A stretch of 64,000 bases of DNA from Megamerina dolium. Lineage: Eukaryota; Arthropoda; Insecta; Diptera; Megamerinidae. The stretch covers positions 8,464,242 through 8,528,241 of the forward strand of contig OY978528.1 of assembly GCA_963854835.1 (NCBI GenBank). Direction: 5' to 3'. A model generated the notes under the pieces. The model made no database searches, had not been told where the DNA came from, and worked only from the letters and a program-made list of their open reading frames with translations. The first letter of the stretch is position 1; each line of letters opens with the position of its first letter. The position numbers and the translations under genes are program-made. Below, piece by piece: positions 1-11,351 of the stretch.

Positions 1-1766
1 TTCTAAATTGTATCTTACAATTTTTTTTATTACAATAAAGAAGAGGGTGCTTGAGATGATATAAAAATTTAGTTCCAGAATACAAAATTTAGTATGAAAA
101 TTTATTTTGGAGTTACCAAATGGCTACTAAATTAGCATAATTGCAATTTTTAAGCCTTCTTTTGTAGTTATCGAATGATTTTTCAATGAAAATAATTTTT
201 GTGGAACCAAGAAAATGCAATTTTTTATCCCATTAGAATGCAAGTCTTATGATTTCCATACTATGACTGCATTCAAGCCAATTGGAACCATTTGTAATCA
301 CTTGCAGTCATTTAGAGTCACTTGTAGTCACTTGAAATCATTTGGAATCACCTGGAGTTAGTTAAAATTGCTTTAAATCAATTGATATTGGAAGCCACTG
401 AACGTCATTTGAAATGCTTTAGATTTTAATAAATTACTAATCAATTAGTAATTCAGAAATTGACTATAAACTGTATTTTATTTTATAAAATAGCTGCAAT
501 AAAAATATACTAATATATAATATTAATCACTGTGACTGCAGAGTGTTAGAAAATTGGCTTGAATGTGTTCTGTCATATGTAGAATTAAAAACAGGATGGC
601 CCAAGGTAGGCCAAATGACAAATGTGACATAATATCAACAAAAACAACAACAACAACAACAACAAAAATTATAATAATAATAACAACAACCGCAACAATA
701 AAATCAACACATCGGAAGCTCCTTACGATTTTTAGTGCTCAAAAAACGCATCCTGAAAATGTGCATGTAGATGTTGGTGGACATGTTTTCCGAACAATAA
801 TTTCCCAAAATACTATCAACTAATTTCAATCGTATTTAAATGGCGGTTAAATAATAAGTACTTTCGCAAAATCTTAGCATTCTGCCAGATTTTTCTTCGA
901 AAATGAAGGTTGAAGGTCGATGATTTTTCACAAAAATAAATTTTTGCTCAACTAAGCGGCTATAAATGGCGATTGTTTTTAGAGTTTTAGTTTATTATTT
1001 TTTTTTTTTTAATTTGCTATACTTTTTAATGTTGACAAATCATTTTTGCTATACCTTACATTACGGTGATCCGTCCATTCTCATAGTTTTGAACTTGCAA
1101 TCACTCGTTTTGGTTCAGGATGCCCTAGTGGAGCAAAAACTCACACTTATTGCATATATTTATACGTAAAATTTGTAATAATCTAATCTAATCTAAATTT
1201 GTTGTAATTTAACTGATTTGCATATTTTTATTTGTTTGTATTTAAGAGCCAAAAGCAATTGAGCCACTGTATGGGCATCACTGCTATAAAAATGACAATA
1301 AAAAAGCGTGTACTAATAACTACGAGTATATCACTGAAGCATATTATTAGCAATTACATATATATTTCATCAGTGTCTATATTTTTTTTTTTAAATCATT
1401 CATATGTTGCACGAATTTTATATTTAAAAATTCATCTGTGATCATTGGCTGTGTTTTCTATCTATTTTTTTTTTTTTATTTTGCTTCTGTGAATTAAATT
1501 TTATTAAATGCATGATAATTGTTAATATACAAAAATATTAAAAAAAAAAAAAAAAAAAAATTAGGTGAAAAGCCTTCAAAAAAATCAATGAAGAAAACCC
1601 TCAACTTTTAATGAAGGCTTTTGCTGTACACAGTCGAATTACATTCCACTCTAAAACTATGACTGATCATTAGTGAGATTAGATTTATTATAATTTTAAT
1701 TTTGTTATTTTTTTTTTGTAATAATATTTTTTTTTCGTTGCTTTTGTGTTAATTGCTTTAGCTTAC
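1..1766 (-). other. Partial first coding intron of the foi-like gene
   Basis: This is the minus-strand intron that follows the exon at 1767-1925 and starts with donor GTAAGC (complement of 1761-1766). It runs off the left edge, so it is longer than 1.7 kb. No further exon was recognised. Besides the 10-bp repeat listed separately there are only A/T runs and (CAA)n near 640-665. The open frames here are short and low in complexity. Confidence 0.55.
285..362. repeat. Degenerate 10-bp minisatellite, about 8 units
   Basis: Consecutive decamers of the form CACTTGNART / CATTTGNART follow one another without gaps (for example AATCACTTGC, AGTCATTTAG, AGTCACTTGT, AGTCACTTGA). The period is 10 bp throughout. 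It lies in the foi-like intron. No function is evident. Confidence 0.6.
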
Positions 1767-1925
1767 CTCAAATGACATTGTACCGCCATTGCCATATTTT
1801 TGAAAAATATGCGCTAAATAACGATTATATTCGGTGGCAGCTTGTGTGGTGTGCGTATTAAAAAGACAGCAACAATAGCACAGTAAAATAAATAATAAAT
1901 GCGTTAATTGTAATTTTGTAGACAT
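1767..1925 (-). CDS. foi: First coding exon of a LIV-1/ZIP zinc transporter (fear-of-intimacy-like), partial gene
   Basis: The ATG is at 1925-1923 and 53 codons follow before a phase-0 donor GAG|GTAAGC at 1767/1766. The peptide starts with MSTKLQ, followed by a hydrophobic Leu/Cys-rich core of about 15 residues ending in TQAA, which is a typical signal peptide. The mature start reads YNRYLAHIFQKYGNGGTMSFE. This matches the short EF-hand-like motif (..F.KYG..G.ITFEG..) that opens the extracellular domain of LIV-1 subfamily ZIP proteins (fly foi, vertebrate ZIP6/ZIP10). Such proteins import zinc across the plasma or ER membrane; foi acts in gonad and tracheal morphogenesis in Drosophila. The His-rich ectodomain and the transmembrane part must lie left of the window. 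The exon is too short to have appeared as a long open frame and was found by reading the minus strand. The gene identity is inferred from this short segment only. Confidence 0.7.
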
Positions 1926-3574
1926 TTTTAAAGCAATTTATAAATAATTTTTCTTGGTTTCAAATTGTTTCTACAAATTTCTTTCGATTTGTACTAAAGT
2001 CCATTAAAAATAATGAGCACAAGTGCACAATGATCATTCACTCAATAATTTCTAGTTGAAATTATTGCTAAAAAGTATTTACATAATCATTTAAAATTCG
2101 TTAAATTTTGTTTGTTTGTTTTCTTTCTGTTGTATGTAAATTTCTTTGAAGACACTTTGATTAATTTCCTTCTTCTACTGATCTTGCACTTTCAATTTAC
2201 GATCATTTTTTCGATATTTTCTTTTTTAAGTGTTTATTTATTTTTTCTTACACAAAGAAATTAAAATCGAAATTACAATGAAATCATCCAAAAAAGAACA
2301 AAAAAAAAAAACAAGATCACCATAGAGAGCAGACATTAAAATTTTTTTTGGAAATATTTAAATTTAAAGCGGTCAGGTCGTTCGCTCGATCACTTTACGC
2401 GCTTACTTCACATTTGCTGACTAATAATAGTTATGTTTTGCTCTTTATCCGTATTATTAAGCTTTCCGCTTCTTATCCCGGTGGTTGATCACGTATTAAA
2501 TGTCTACTGTCATTTCAGCACTGTTTTGTATCAGCGAGTTTATTTACTTTAGTGCTCGTTGTCAGCATCTGCATACATGTTGAATTTTGTACGAGCATAT
2601 ATTATATACTTTATTTATTCCACACCCCCCACCCCTCCCTCTCTTTATTTATTTACTTGTTTTGAATTTGCGGCACACTTTTAAGCTACACACGTTTAAA
2701 GTGAGGTAGTAGTAAAAAGCTTTTGTTTTTTCCATTTGTTTTTGCCTTATTATCATTATGATCTTTTTTTTTTTTTTTAAGATCGTGATTATCAGTATGA
2801 CTATGCTTTAGTTAATGTACAAATAGTATGTAATGGAAGTAATAAAGGAATCCGTAAAGGGGGTCTTGAAGCTGGAGCTCTATTACGCTCCAATTTAAAA
2901 TATTGCCCTTAACTAAATATAATTAGTAGTAGTAATGATTTTTATAATCGATTTTGACAGCGTCTCGGTAATTTCGTCTGTCGTCTGTCTGTCTGTCGGT
3001 CGGATCTGAACTTTTTTCGCTGGCGCCGGTTGAAGATTCCAAAAGTTGGCAGTTTCTTTAGTGGTGGAACCTTCTATTACAGGTTCGTATGTGATACTAA
3101 AATAATCTTAGCTATGTCATCAATGCATTATTGCCTAATTGAGCCCTTATTCAATAGCGTTGTTTCCTCAATACCTTATTCAATAGTTCCCGTTTCGATT
3201 CCGACTGCCGTTTCATTATTTTCAGTCGCGCTCAAATGAATTTGCATTTGGAACATTTGAACATTGGACAGGTATAAATTATCGTAGATGTAACACTTAA
3301 AGACCAGTCCATAAGCGGCATCACAAGTGCCATGAGAAAACATCGAAATCATTATGGGAGCCTCCTGAAACCTGGAAACCATTAAAGCCGATGGCGATCG
3401 GTGATGAAAAAGAGATCAGCCGCGCTAATATTATTCGCAAAAGATCGAGATCGAGAATAAGAAATTGCCTGAATGGCGGAGAGAATTAATGGGTAGGAAG
3501 ATTTTGTTTTGTGATACTGATACTTTATTTCACTTCGAATCAGACCGATTAAAGGATGCAATCAAGCAAAAATG
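1926..3574. other. 5' flank of foi-like gene; no gene seen
   Basis: The region probably contains the foi-like 5' UTR and promoter, but no initiator or TATA element stands out. It holds long A/T tracts, a GTCT/GTCG tetranucleotide run near 2975-3003, and a moderately GC-richer stretch (3000-3500) with no convincing coding frame. Confidence 0.4.
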
Positions 3575-3946
3575 ACGGTTCAAAAAACTCTTATTTTCAA
3601 GCTGAGAACACACATAAACTATCTGCTGAAGCTTTGCAACGAAAAGTTTATGCGGAACCCATTTTTCCAGCTTTAGAAGCTTGCTCAATTGAAGCAGGTG
3701 CCTGTAAACTGATCCATGTGATGAATTTAACCTTCCAGTCATCATATCGACTGTCAAACTTGGCTCAGCTTTCACGAGTTCCATCAAGGCGTGGGAGTTA
3801 AAGACCTTAGGACGACTAGAGCGCGGGGGGTATTCTCAACGTCACAATCACCACTTCGGAATTTGGAAAACCACTTTAGCGCAGTCCTTACACTCACGGT
3901 ATTCTCCCCATGAGCTGCGTTTGATGGAGCTTATGGACTGATCTGA
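3575..3946 (-). mobile_element. 5' part of a decayed mariner (family 1)
   Basis: On the minus strand the terminal repeat begins at 3946 next to a TA (3947-3948) and reads TCAGATCAGTCCATAAG, almost the same as the ends of the copy at 9452-10532. Downstream is the helix-turn-helix part of a mariner transposase: MELVKAEPSLTVDMM, then LEKWVPHKL and VCSQLENKSFLNR. The homology stops near 3575, before the catalytic DDE/D domain, so the element is truncated. A stretch around 3800-3845 matches the 9600-9660 part of the second copy in the opposite orientation. Confidence 0.75.
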
Positions 3947-4269
3947 TACTATTAGAACTGGTGAAAATGGTGGAAGTATCACTAGAAGAGATGTGTAGTT
4001 ATACAAAGAGATCATGTAGACAGATAATTACTTAAAAGTCATAATATATCTTTGTAAGTTTGAACAATTTTTTAGACCACTCTCGTAATGACTTCCATTC
4101 AAACCCGAATTAAGTAGTAGATAGTTGCATTTCATAATTCCGGTTAACAAATTTCGACAATTGAGTTTGCAACATTGTCCGAGCGTCTCTTCCAATATTG
4201 TAGTGTTGTGTTATACATAGCTTTTACAGAACTTTGCTGTTGACCTCCTCCGAACCATAGTTCAATTTC

Positions 4270-4975
4270 AAGGTAAGAAAATCTTGCTAGCACTCGATAA
4301 TCAAGAGGTGGTCAGGCGACTGCAACAACCTACGGTATCTTCTAAGTTGACGCTCGAATGAGTTCAGAAACTTAACGGGTGTTGCTCGTAGTAATGCGAT
4401 TACTCTTATGTGGGTGAAGGGACACATTGGTATAGAATAAAATGAAACTGCAGACGCCTTGGCTAGATAAGGATCTGAAGCTGAATTTTATGCACCGGAA
4501 CCAGTAGTTGCTCTTAGCAACGGAACGGTGAAGGCAATGGTCGAAGAGTGGATAAAGAAACTCCATCTCACGAGATGGGAGAACTTATCCACTTGTAGAC
4601 AGGCAAAGGCTTCGTTGAGGCTATCAAAGGGCTTCGTTGAGGAATCGGGGAGGGCTCTCAGTCTAGGACGGTTAACTCTAACTGGGTTGACTCCATTAAT
4701 AACTGGGCATGGCAATTTCAGGTACCCCCTCAGCAAGATGGGTCTTGTTGAAGGGTAGGATGCTGACATTTGCAGATTATGCATGCAAGAGGCAGAGACA
4801 GCGGCGCACATAGTGTGCCAGTGTCCTGCATTGGTAATCAGGAGGATGTCCACACTGGGTATATGCTTGATATGCATGAAATAACGCGTAATATTATGAT
4901 GAGGAAGGAAGTAGAAGAATTCTGCAACCAAAGAAATAATTAACATACGATTTGGGGGACGAAAAGAGACCCATA
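4270..4975 (+). mobile_element. 3' end of an I/Jockey-type LINE (RNase H plus C-terminal Cys/His), broken
   Basis: Conceptual reading in shifting frames gives ALDNQEVVRRLQ, then ITLMWVKGHIGIE, then ETADALAR. That is the conserved catalytic end of a LINE-encoded RNase H. It is followed by a spacer and a CRLCMQEAETAAHIVCQCPAL zinc-finger-like tail. Several stop codons and frameshifts interrupt it. No reverse transcriptase remains, and the 3' UTR boundary near 4975 is approximate. The same domain pair is seen at 22600-23860 and 62457-63462. Confidence 0.75.
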
Positions 4976-6111
4976 TAAGTGGTCTGATTCGGCTAATCCC
5001 TATAATATATTATTTAACCGATTTTTTTTTCTCTCTATAAACAAATATTATTGTATCAAGGGGCGGCCTTAAAAAATGCACAGAATTATACTCTGCCTAG
5101 TAACGAAGTAACATTTTTGCATTTGTCCTAGACTAAAACAAGCATGACCTTAAATATATTAAATACGGAAGTTTCACAAAACAAATTGCAATAATTTAAT
5201 ATATTGCATGCGATTTATTAAAAAAAAAAAAAAACAAAAAAAAAGCGTTATTTACAAACAAACAAAATTATTGTATTTAACATACAATAAAATAGAATAA
5301 ATTCTAAAGGAGAATTTGCATAGAAATGTATGTATGTGACTATCGTACATATGTATTTCAAAGTTAAATCCTCATTATATTCTTATCGGTGTCTAACTGA
5401 TAATAATTGTTATTATTTTTGCGGTCCTATTTGTTGTTATTGCTTTGTTTTATTTTAGTTGGGGTGTTGCTGCTGCTGTTATACAAATTTAATTTTGTTT
5501 TTTTTTTTTTTTTTGTTTTTTTTTTTGTTTTACCTACATGCACGTACATGTCTTTTTTATAATTTAGTGCAAATGTAAGTAAACTTGTGACTTTCCTATG
5601 ACGTCATGTTCTCCTTAACTTCTAAGTACTGACTGCTACTATGTTAACCTTGCGTGGACTTTCTTTTTAGATTATCTCTTGTTATTATTTTCGTGTTTTT
5701 CTGGTGAAATGTGTTTATGCAAAATTCTGCGAAATCTTAAGATCGTAATCACATATTTAGCTGAATATCTGATGTCATGATAAAATTTGTTATCAAATAA
5801 TTAGTTAAGAATCATTGTGTTTATATTTTTACACAAAATAAATCACAATTTTTTGTTTTTTTTTTTTGGAAATTAGACCAAATGTCAACATTTGGTCTTC
5901 TTCTCTCTTCTTGGCTGGCAAGGTTGCTGGACACGCACGCAATGATAACCATCCTATGCAAAAAAAAAAAAAAAACCACAAAATGAAACGAATACATACA
6001 AGACAAGGATTATTGATCTTTTGAATCACAAATATCATTACCATATAAATCACAATAATTATATCGATTAAAATTTACAAAAACCATCTGGTCCATCATC
6101 GTAATTTGTTC
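4976..6111. other. Intergenic AT-rich DNA; no gene seen
   Basis: There are homopolymer A and T runs (5220-5245, 5495-5530, 5850-5870, 5960-5975) and no coding signal. The short open frames at 5821-6053 are interrupted by poly-Lys and poly-Phe runs. Confidence 0.5.
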
Positions 6112-7386
6112 GAGGGCGGTCCCAGAACTACCTGACCTAACAAAGGAAGACAACAAATTTGAGCAAATTTTTTCTTTCTTTCTTTCTCAACATAATCTCC
6201 TTTTAGCTCTATACACTTTTTCCAGCAATATTCTATAGCTTCGATAACCTGTTTATAGTATGAACTGTCTAGCTCATTAAAATAGCCATCTATCTCAGAC
6301 TCCGTCTCTTCATTGTTTGCAAATCTCTTCTACCACCAAGCGATTTTTTTGAAATTTGAAAATAGAAAATAAACCGAAGGAGCTAAATCTGGCGAATAAG
6401 GTGCATGCTGAAGCAATTTGAGCTTTAACTCATTGATTTTGGCCATCGCAATAGCGGATGTGTGAACTGGTTGTATTGTCTTGATGAAACAACACTTTCT
6501 TTTTTCGCCAAATGCGGTCTCTTTTCTTTAATTTCATCACTTAAATGCTGCCGTTGATTGTTTTTCCTTTTTTTTTTTGAAGATAATCAATAAAAATTGT
6601 CCCACGTGCAACCCAAAAAAATAGACGCCATAACCTTGCCTGCAGTTGGAACTGACTTCGCCCCCCTTAAATTCCACTGTTTTGACTGCTTCTTTGTCTC
6701 AGGTCTCCATGTCTCATCCATGCTTACGAATCGACGCAAAAACTTGGATTCATTACTGTGAAACATCGCCAAACATGTTAGAGAAACATCTTCACGACAT
6801 TATTTTTGTTCTACTGTGAGCAAACGCGGCACCCACCCAAATTTTCGATCAATCTGCGATGTATAGCACTTTTTGAATTGCCTGTAATTTCATCTAGCTC
6901 ACGCGCTAGCTTCAGCCGGCGATCATCCAATAGCATTTTGTGGATTTTCTTAACCATTTCTGGCGTGGCCACCCATCAATTGGTTGACCACTACGGTGTT
7001 TGTCTTGGCAGCTTGTACAACCTCGTTTAAACCTCGTCTGCCATTCAATATTTTATGATCGTAAACAAAGAAGCAGTGTGCTCCTCCAGAGTAGAATCTA
7101 GTTCGGCTTTAATATTCATTGGACCTTGAGACCTTTCAAATGAAAGTATTGAATTACATAATGGTGACCAATTTTTTCCATGTTTACAAATTACAACTGA
7201 GGTGAATTAACTTTCGATGGAAGCAAAAAAACAAAAAAAAAAAAAAATACTAAGTAACGTGGCGCCTTGTAACTTAAAACATTCGGTTTTAAAAGGTTGC
7301 CACTTTGCAGCAAAGTAATTTTTTTTTTTTTCAATCTACTGCTGCCATCTATATGTCAGGTCGGGTAGTTCTGGGACCGACCTTGT
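6112..7386 (-). mobile_element. Near full-length but inactive mariner (family 2)
   Basis: Both ends carry inverted copies of GGTCCCAGAACTACC (left near 6119, right near 7375), about 1.27 kb apart, the usual mariner length. Minus-strand fragments read EFLRRFVSMDETW, then SKQWNLRGAKSVPTAGKVMASIFLG, which is the region around the first catalytic Asp of mariner transposases. Frameshifts and stops break the frame, including in the second catalytic block (near 6470-6500) and the YSPDLAP-type block (near 6390-6410). A second copy in the opposite orientation is at 30527-31676; the two share the untranslated leader that contains GGCGCCACGTT. Confidence 0.8.
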
Positions 7387-7720
7387 ACATTGTAGGCAAT
7401 GCTCTTACCTTGAGACCAGTTCAGTAATTCACAAATTCACAATTTCATATTTTTTATAATTTACAAATAATTATACAAATAATAGTAATACGTAACAATA
7501 ATAACAATAATAATGACAAATAATATAGCAACAAATTAAAATTAGATTATTTGAAATAATTTCTACAAATATGTATAAAATACAGAGATAATTCTTACAA
7601 GAAGGTAGATGGTAGATGACTATTACTGCTTAATTTCTAACAAAGTGTAAATAAAATATATTAAATGAGAACATAATGAAATTATTGAATATATATATAT
7701 AACCTTAATTATTCATTCAA

Positions 7721-9179
7721 TTATGGAAATTGAAAAATTTTAGCCCGTTTATCGTCACCCGCAGTCAATGCAATGTGCGTATGTCGATTATAATCGAATG
7801 TATTAATTGCACCAGTATGTCCGGATAACGTAAATTTGCATTGTGACGTAAGAACATCAATACCATTGATAAGACCCATGGAGGTTGTGATGGCTATGAC
7901 ATTATCGCTAATCCATATAAGACTATATAAAAAATTATGGATAAATTGCAAAATTGCAAATGTAATTTAGTTGAATTTTAATGATCATCTTACTTTGAAA
8001 ATGGATTATTTTCACGAGTTACGGCATAAATTTGACCATTTTCATAATTCCAAGTACAAATTGAATTCACAGCACTACCCATGGCGATCAATGACAATTT
8101 TGCTGATGGTGTAAATGATAAATGCGAATAGGAACAACCTGGTTTTATTGTTTTCAACGGGCCATTGTCTGTACAAAGAAGTAATTCACCTGTAGTAATG
8201 GAGGATGAAATCATCAATATGAAATCATGCAGTGATATTTTCCATAACATATGTATGTACATACCATCCACATCAGCCGAAACGTATAAGCTGCCATCAT
8301 TTTTACAATCGATTGCTGTAATACAATTTTTATGCATTAATTGATCATCTTTATCCACTTGCATCAGCATATTGCGCGTTGTTATATCCCATAATTGAAG
8401 ACAAAGCTCTTGAAATGCCACATATAATTTTTCATCGTCTTTAGTCAATACACCGAAAATACAAGAGCTCCGATGGCCGAGCATTTTTCTACACATGCCA
8501 TACGGCATACGCCATTTGTATATGACACCTAAATTGCCACCACCGACGAGTACACTTTCATATTGAAACCATGCAATCCATTTGATACCATCCGTCGGAT
8601 AGTACAGCACTCGTGTAAACATTTCTATATTTGCGGATTTTTTATTGATCTTGTACACCAGCAGATAGCTTCCTTTTTTCACCAGCGCCAAATAGTGACC
8701 ATTGAAATTGAATGACATATGCGTTACATAGCATTTGTGTGGTATCTTGAATAATTTTTCTCCTGTTTCTGTATGCCATATATAGGTGCATTTCTTTGTG
8801 TCACTCGTAGCGGCAAACGGTCGTTTCGGATGTAATGAGCAACATATTATGGGTGCAGTATGCCCATAAAATGTTACACACGAATCATCATCTGATGCAT
8901 CTAATGCATCATCATCATCATCATCACCTTCATTCGAATTATCCACATTTTCCCATTGATCATCAGAATCTCCTGAACCACTTTCCATCAATTCGTCATC
9001 CTCATCCAGTACCTCTTTCTTGTCCTCATCGCTAGATTCATAATCGGTAATATTCGAACTCTCGTCAGATGTGGATTTATATTCATCTACAACAGGGGAA
9101 TTGGCAGCATCCATATCATCATCATCATCATCATCAGCATCATCAGCATCCATATCATCATCATCATCATCAGCATCAG

Positions 9180-9211
<32 letters not shown>

Positions 9212-9264
9212 GCAGCATTAAGATTAATTATATCATTTTCCTGTAATGGAGCTTCTTCGTTCAT
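7721..9264 (-). CDS. AAMP/CG5114-like WD40-repeat protein, paralog A
   Basis: Three exons: 9264-8265, 8189-7994 and 7922-7721, joined in phases 1 and 2, 465 aa in total. Donors are GTATGT and GTAAGA; acceptors are CAG and TAG. Residues 1 to about 130 are extremely acidic, with Asp runs encoded by GAT repeats, then TFYGHTAPIICCSLHP starts a series of WD40 blades (CTYIWHTETGEKLF, VIYKWRMPYG, LQLWDITTRN, ICTWNYENGQ) ending AKIFQFP. AAMP-type proteins are 8-blade propellers; human AAMP (about 430 aa) binds heparin and is linked to cell migration, and the fly family member CG5114 is poorly characterised. This copy is longer because of the Asp tract. Intron 1 is 75 bp without an in-frame stop, so its retention would leave the frame open. 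A mariner lies 187 bp upstream of the ATG. Confidence 0.85.
7923..7993 (-). other. Intron 2 of AAMP paralog A
   Basis: A 71-bp intron with donor GTAAGAT and acceptor ATATAG. It lies at exactly the same place (AA|N before LxWISD) as intron 2 of the other three paralogs. Confidence 0.8.
9109..9215. repeat. Coding (ATC)n/(GAT)n microsatellite
   Basis: An interrupted trinucleotide run encodes the poly-Asp/Ala tract of AAMP paralog A on the minus strand. Length variation is likely, and in units of 3 it would not shift the frame. The plus-strand poly-Ser reading of the same DNA is an artefact. Confidence 0.8.
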
Positions 9265-9451
9265 TTTTTATTACTAATAATTTTTATGTACTTGAAATAT
9301 ATTTGATAAAAATTGAAATTTTTATTCGTATGTAAATGCCGAAAATCATACAATTTTTTTAAAACTACCGTTTTTCGCATTCTTCTTCTACACATTATGC
9401 CAGCAATTTCAGTTGAATATCATTTTAACGGCATCTAATAGCACTTATGTA

Positions 9452-10532
9452 TCAGCTAAGTCCATAAGTTCGTGCGTTTCATTTGTTCACAGTAGTTTCA
9501 CAGTAGGCGCATTTTGTGTACAAAAAATGATTCGTGGGCGATAAAACAACTATTTTTATTTTCTCTGATGTATTGTGCAACTCAAGGGGGGAATATCGTG
9601 AGTGGTGATTGTGACGTTGAGGATGCCACCCGCGCTCTAGTCGTCCTAAGGTCTTTAACTCTAATGCCTTGCTGGAACTCGTGGAAGCTGAGCCAAGTTT
9701 GACATTCGATATGATGGCTGGAAGGTTAACAATTCATCACATGGAACAATTTACAGGTACCTGGTTCAATTGAGCAAGGTTCCAAAGCTGGGCAAATGGG
9801 TTCCGCATAAACTTTCCGTACCAAACCTTTAGCAGATAGTGAATGTGTGTTCACAGCTTGAATATGAGAGTTTTTTCAACCGTATTATTACTGGGGATGA
9901 AAAATGGGTCCTTTACAACAATTCTGTTTGCAAACGCCAGTGGTTAGATAAAGATGAAACATCAAAACCAATCCCCCGAGAGATGGCATCCTGCTGGTAG
10001 GATATAGCCGGTATCGTTTATTTTGATCTGCTGTAACTAAACCAGACGATCACAGCTGATTATTATTGCCATCAACTATCCAAACTGAATGAAGCATTGG
10101 AAAAAAATCGTCGTTGTCTTTAGTCAATAGACGCAAAGTATTGTTTCACCACGACAACGCAAGACCGCATTCCGCAAGATCGATCTTAGGCAAGCTGAAC
10201 GAGCTCGGATGGGAGCTAATGCCGCATTTCACCATACTCTCCGGATATTGCACCTTGCGATTATCACATTTTCTGCGGACTTCAATGCCATTTAAGTAAT
10301 AAGAACTACACCTCAAAAGAAGCTATAAATTGGAGTATCGATGGGATGGAGTATTTAGGCTCCAAGGAGAAATAGTTTTTTGAGCATGGAATTAAAAATT
10401 TGCCCAAAACGTTGGGAAGACATTGTAAATAATGCACGAAAATATATTATTGATTAATAAATACTGAAAACTTTTTCTTTATTTATTTTAAAACCACCTT
10501 AGAAAAACGCACGAACTTATGGACTGGCCTGA
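9452..10532 (+). mobile_element. Mariner with intact ends but dead transposase (family 1)
   Basis: The element is flanked by TA on both sides. The left end (TCAGCTAAGTCCATAAGTTC) and the complement of the right end (TCAGGCCAGTCCATAAGTTC) form inverted repeats of about 28 bp. Fragments read EAEPSLTFDMMAGRL, then LGKWVPHKLSV, then RIITGDEKWVLYNN (first catalytic Asp in GDEKW), then HHDNARPHSARS (second Asp), and LNELGWELMPH. The third block is frameshifted. At 1081 bp it is about 200 bp shorter than a full mariner. It sits 187 bp upstream of paralog A's start and so may have displaced its promoter. Confidence 0.85.
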
Positions 10533-10603
10533 TATGTATTTTTGTGTGTGTATATACATAACTTATAGTGTGTGGAATAATACTAATGTTGGTAAAACTT
10601 ATA

Positions 10604-11158
10604 CATTCTGTCAAATAAGTACCCGGAAATCGGAAATTCTCATTTTTAATTTTCCCTCTGAGAATATTTCAAAAAAAAAAATGTTTCCCAGGTTGGCACA
10701 ACTGTCAGCCACTATTCTGTGAATTTTTATTGCTATGTGTCATTTAGTTTGGTTACGGCGTCATTAGGAACAAGTCAACCTTTTGTGTGCGTTGTGATTT
10801 TTACTATGGATAAAAATATCGAACAAAGAGTTTGTGTGAAATTTTGTGTTTCAAACGAAATTTCTTGTGCCAAAACGTTGGAAATGTTGAAAAAAAAACA
10901 TTTGGTGATTCAACCATCTCGAAAACTCAAGTTTACGATTGGTATAAATCGTTCAAAGAGGGGCGAGAAGAAATCGCAACGCACACAAAAGGTTGACTTG
11001 TTCCTAATGACGCCGTAACCAAACTAAATGACACATAGCAATAAAAATTCACAGAATAGTGGCTGACAGTTGTTCCAACATGGGAAAAAAAATTTGTTGA
11101 AATATTCTCAGAGGGAAAATTAAAAATGAGAATTTCCGGGTACTTATTTGACAGAATG
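10604..11158 (+). mobile_element. Internally deleted mariner-type element with about 185-bp inverted ends
   Basis: TA flanks both sides (10602-10603 and 11159-11160). The left arm (10604 to about 10795) and right arm (about 10978 to 11158) are near-perfect inverted repeats starting CATTCTGTCAAATAAGTACC. The roughly 180 bp between them begins with an ATG at 10806 and encodes a mariner DNA-binding start (MDKNIEQRVCVKFCVSNEIS). The frame then runs straight into the right arm and stops, so the catalytic domain is gone. This is a non-autonomous, foldback-like derivative. Confidence 0.85.
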
Positions 11159-11351
11159 TATTGCCAAAACTATTGGCAAACTATTGAAAGTGTTGTTGTG
11201 TTGAGGAATGAGCACTGATCAAAAGAGGGAGAAAGAGCAAGAGAGTTCGTGAACTCATGTTATCATTGTTAATTTCTTCAATTGTGTTTTTGCCTGTACA
11301 TATTTCATTATCAATGTTTGCTTTGAATGTTTGTTCGATCAAATTTGTGTA

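Noticed and set aside
563..823. Plus-strand frame with poly-Thr/Ile
   Set aside because: Produced by a (CAA)n/(ATA)n microsatellite; no splice sites or family resemblance.
9071..9277. Plus-strand open frame rich in Ser
   Set aside because: It is the antisense of the GAT-coded poly-Asp tract of AAMP paralog A; the minus-strand gene has spliced exons and WD repeats.
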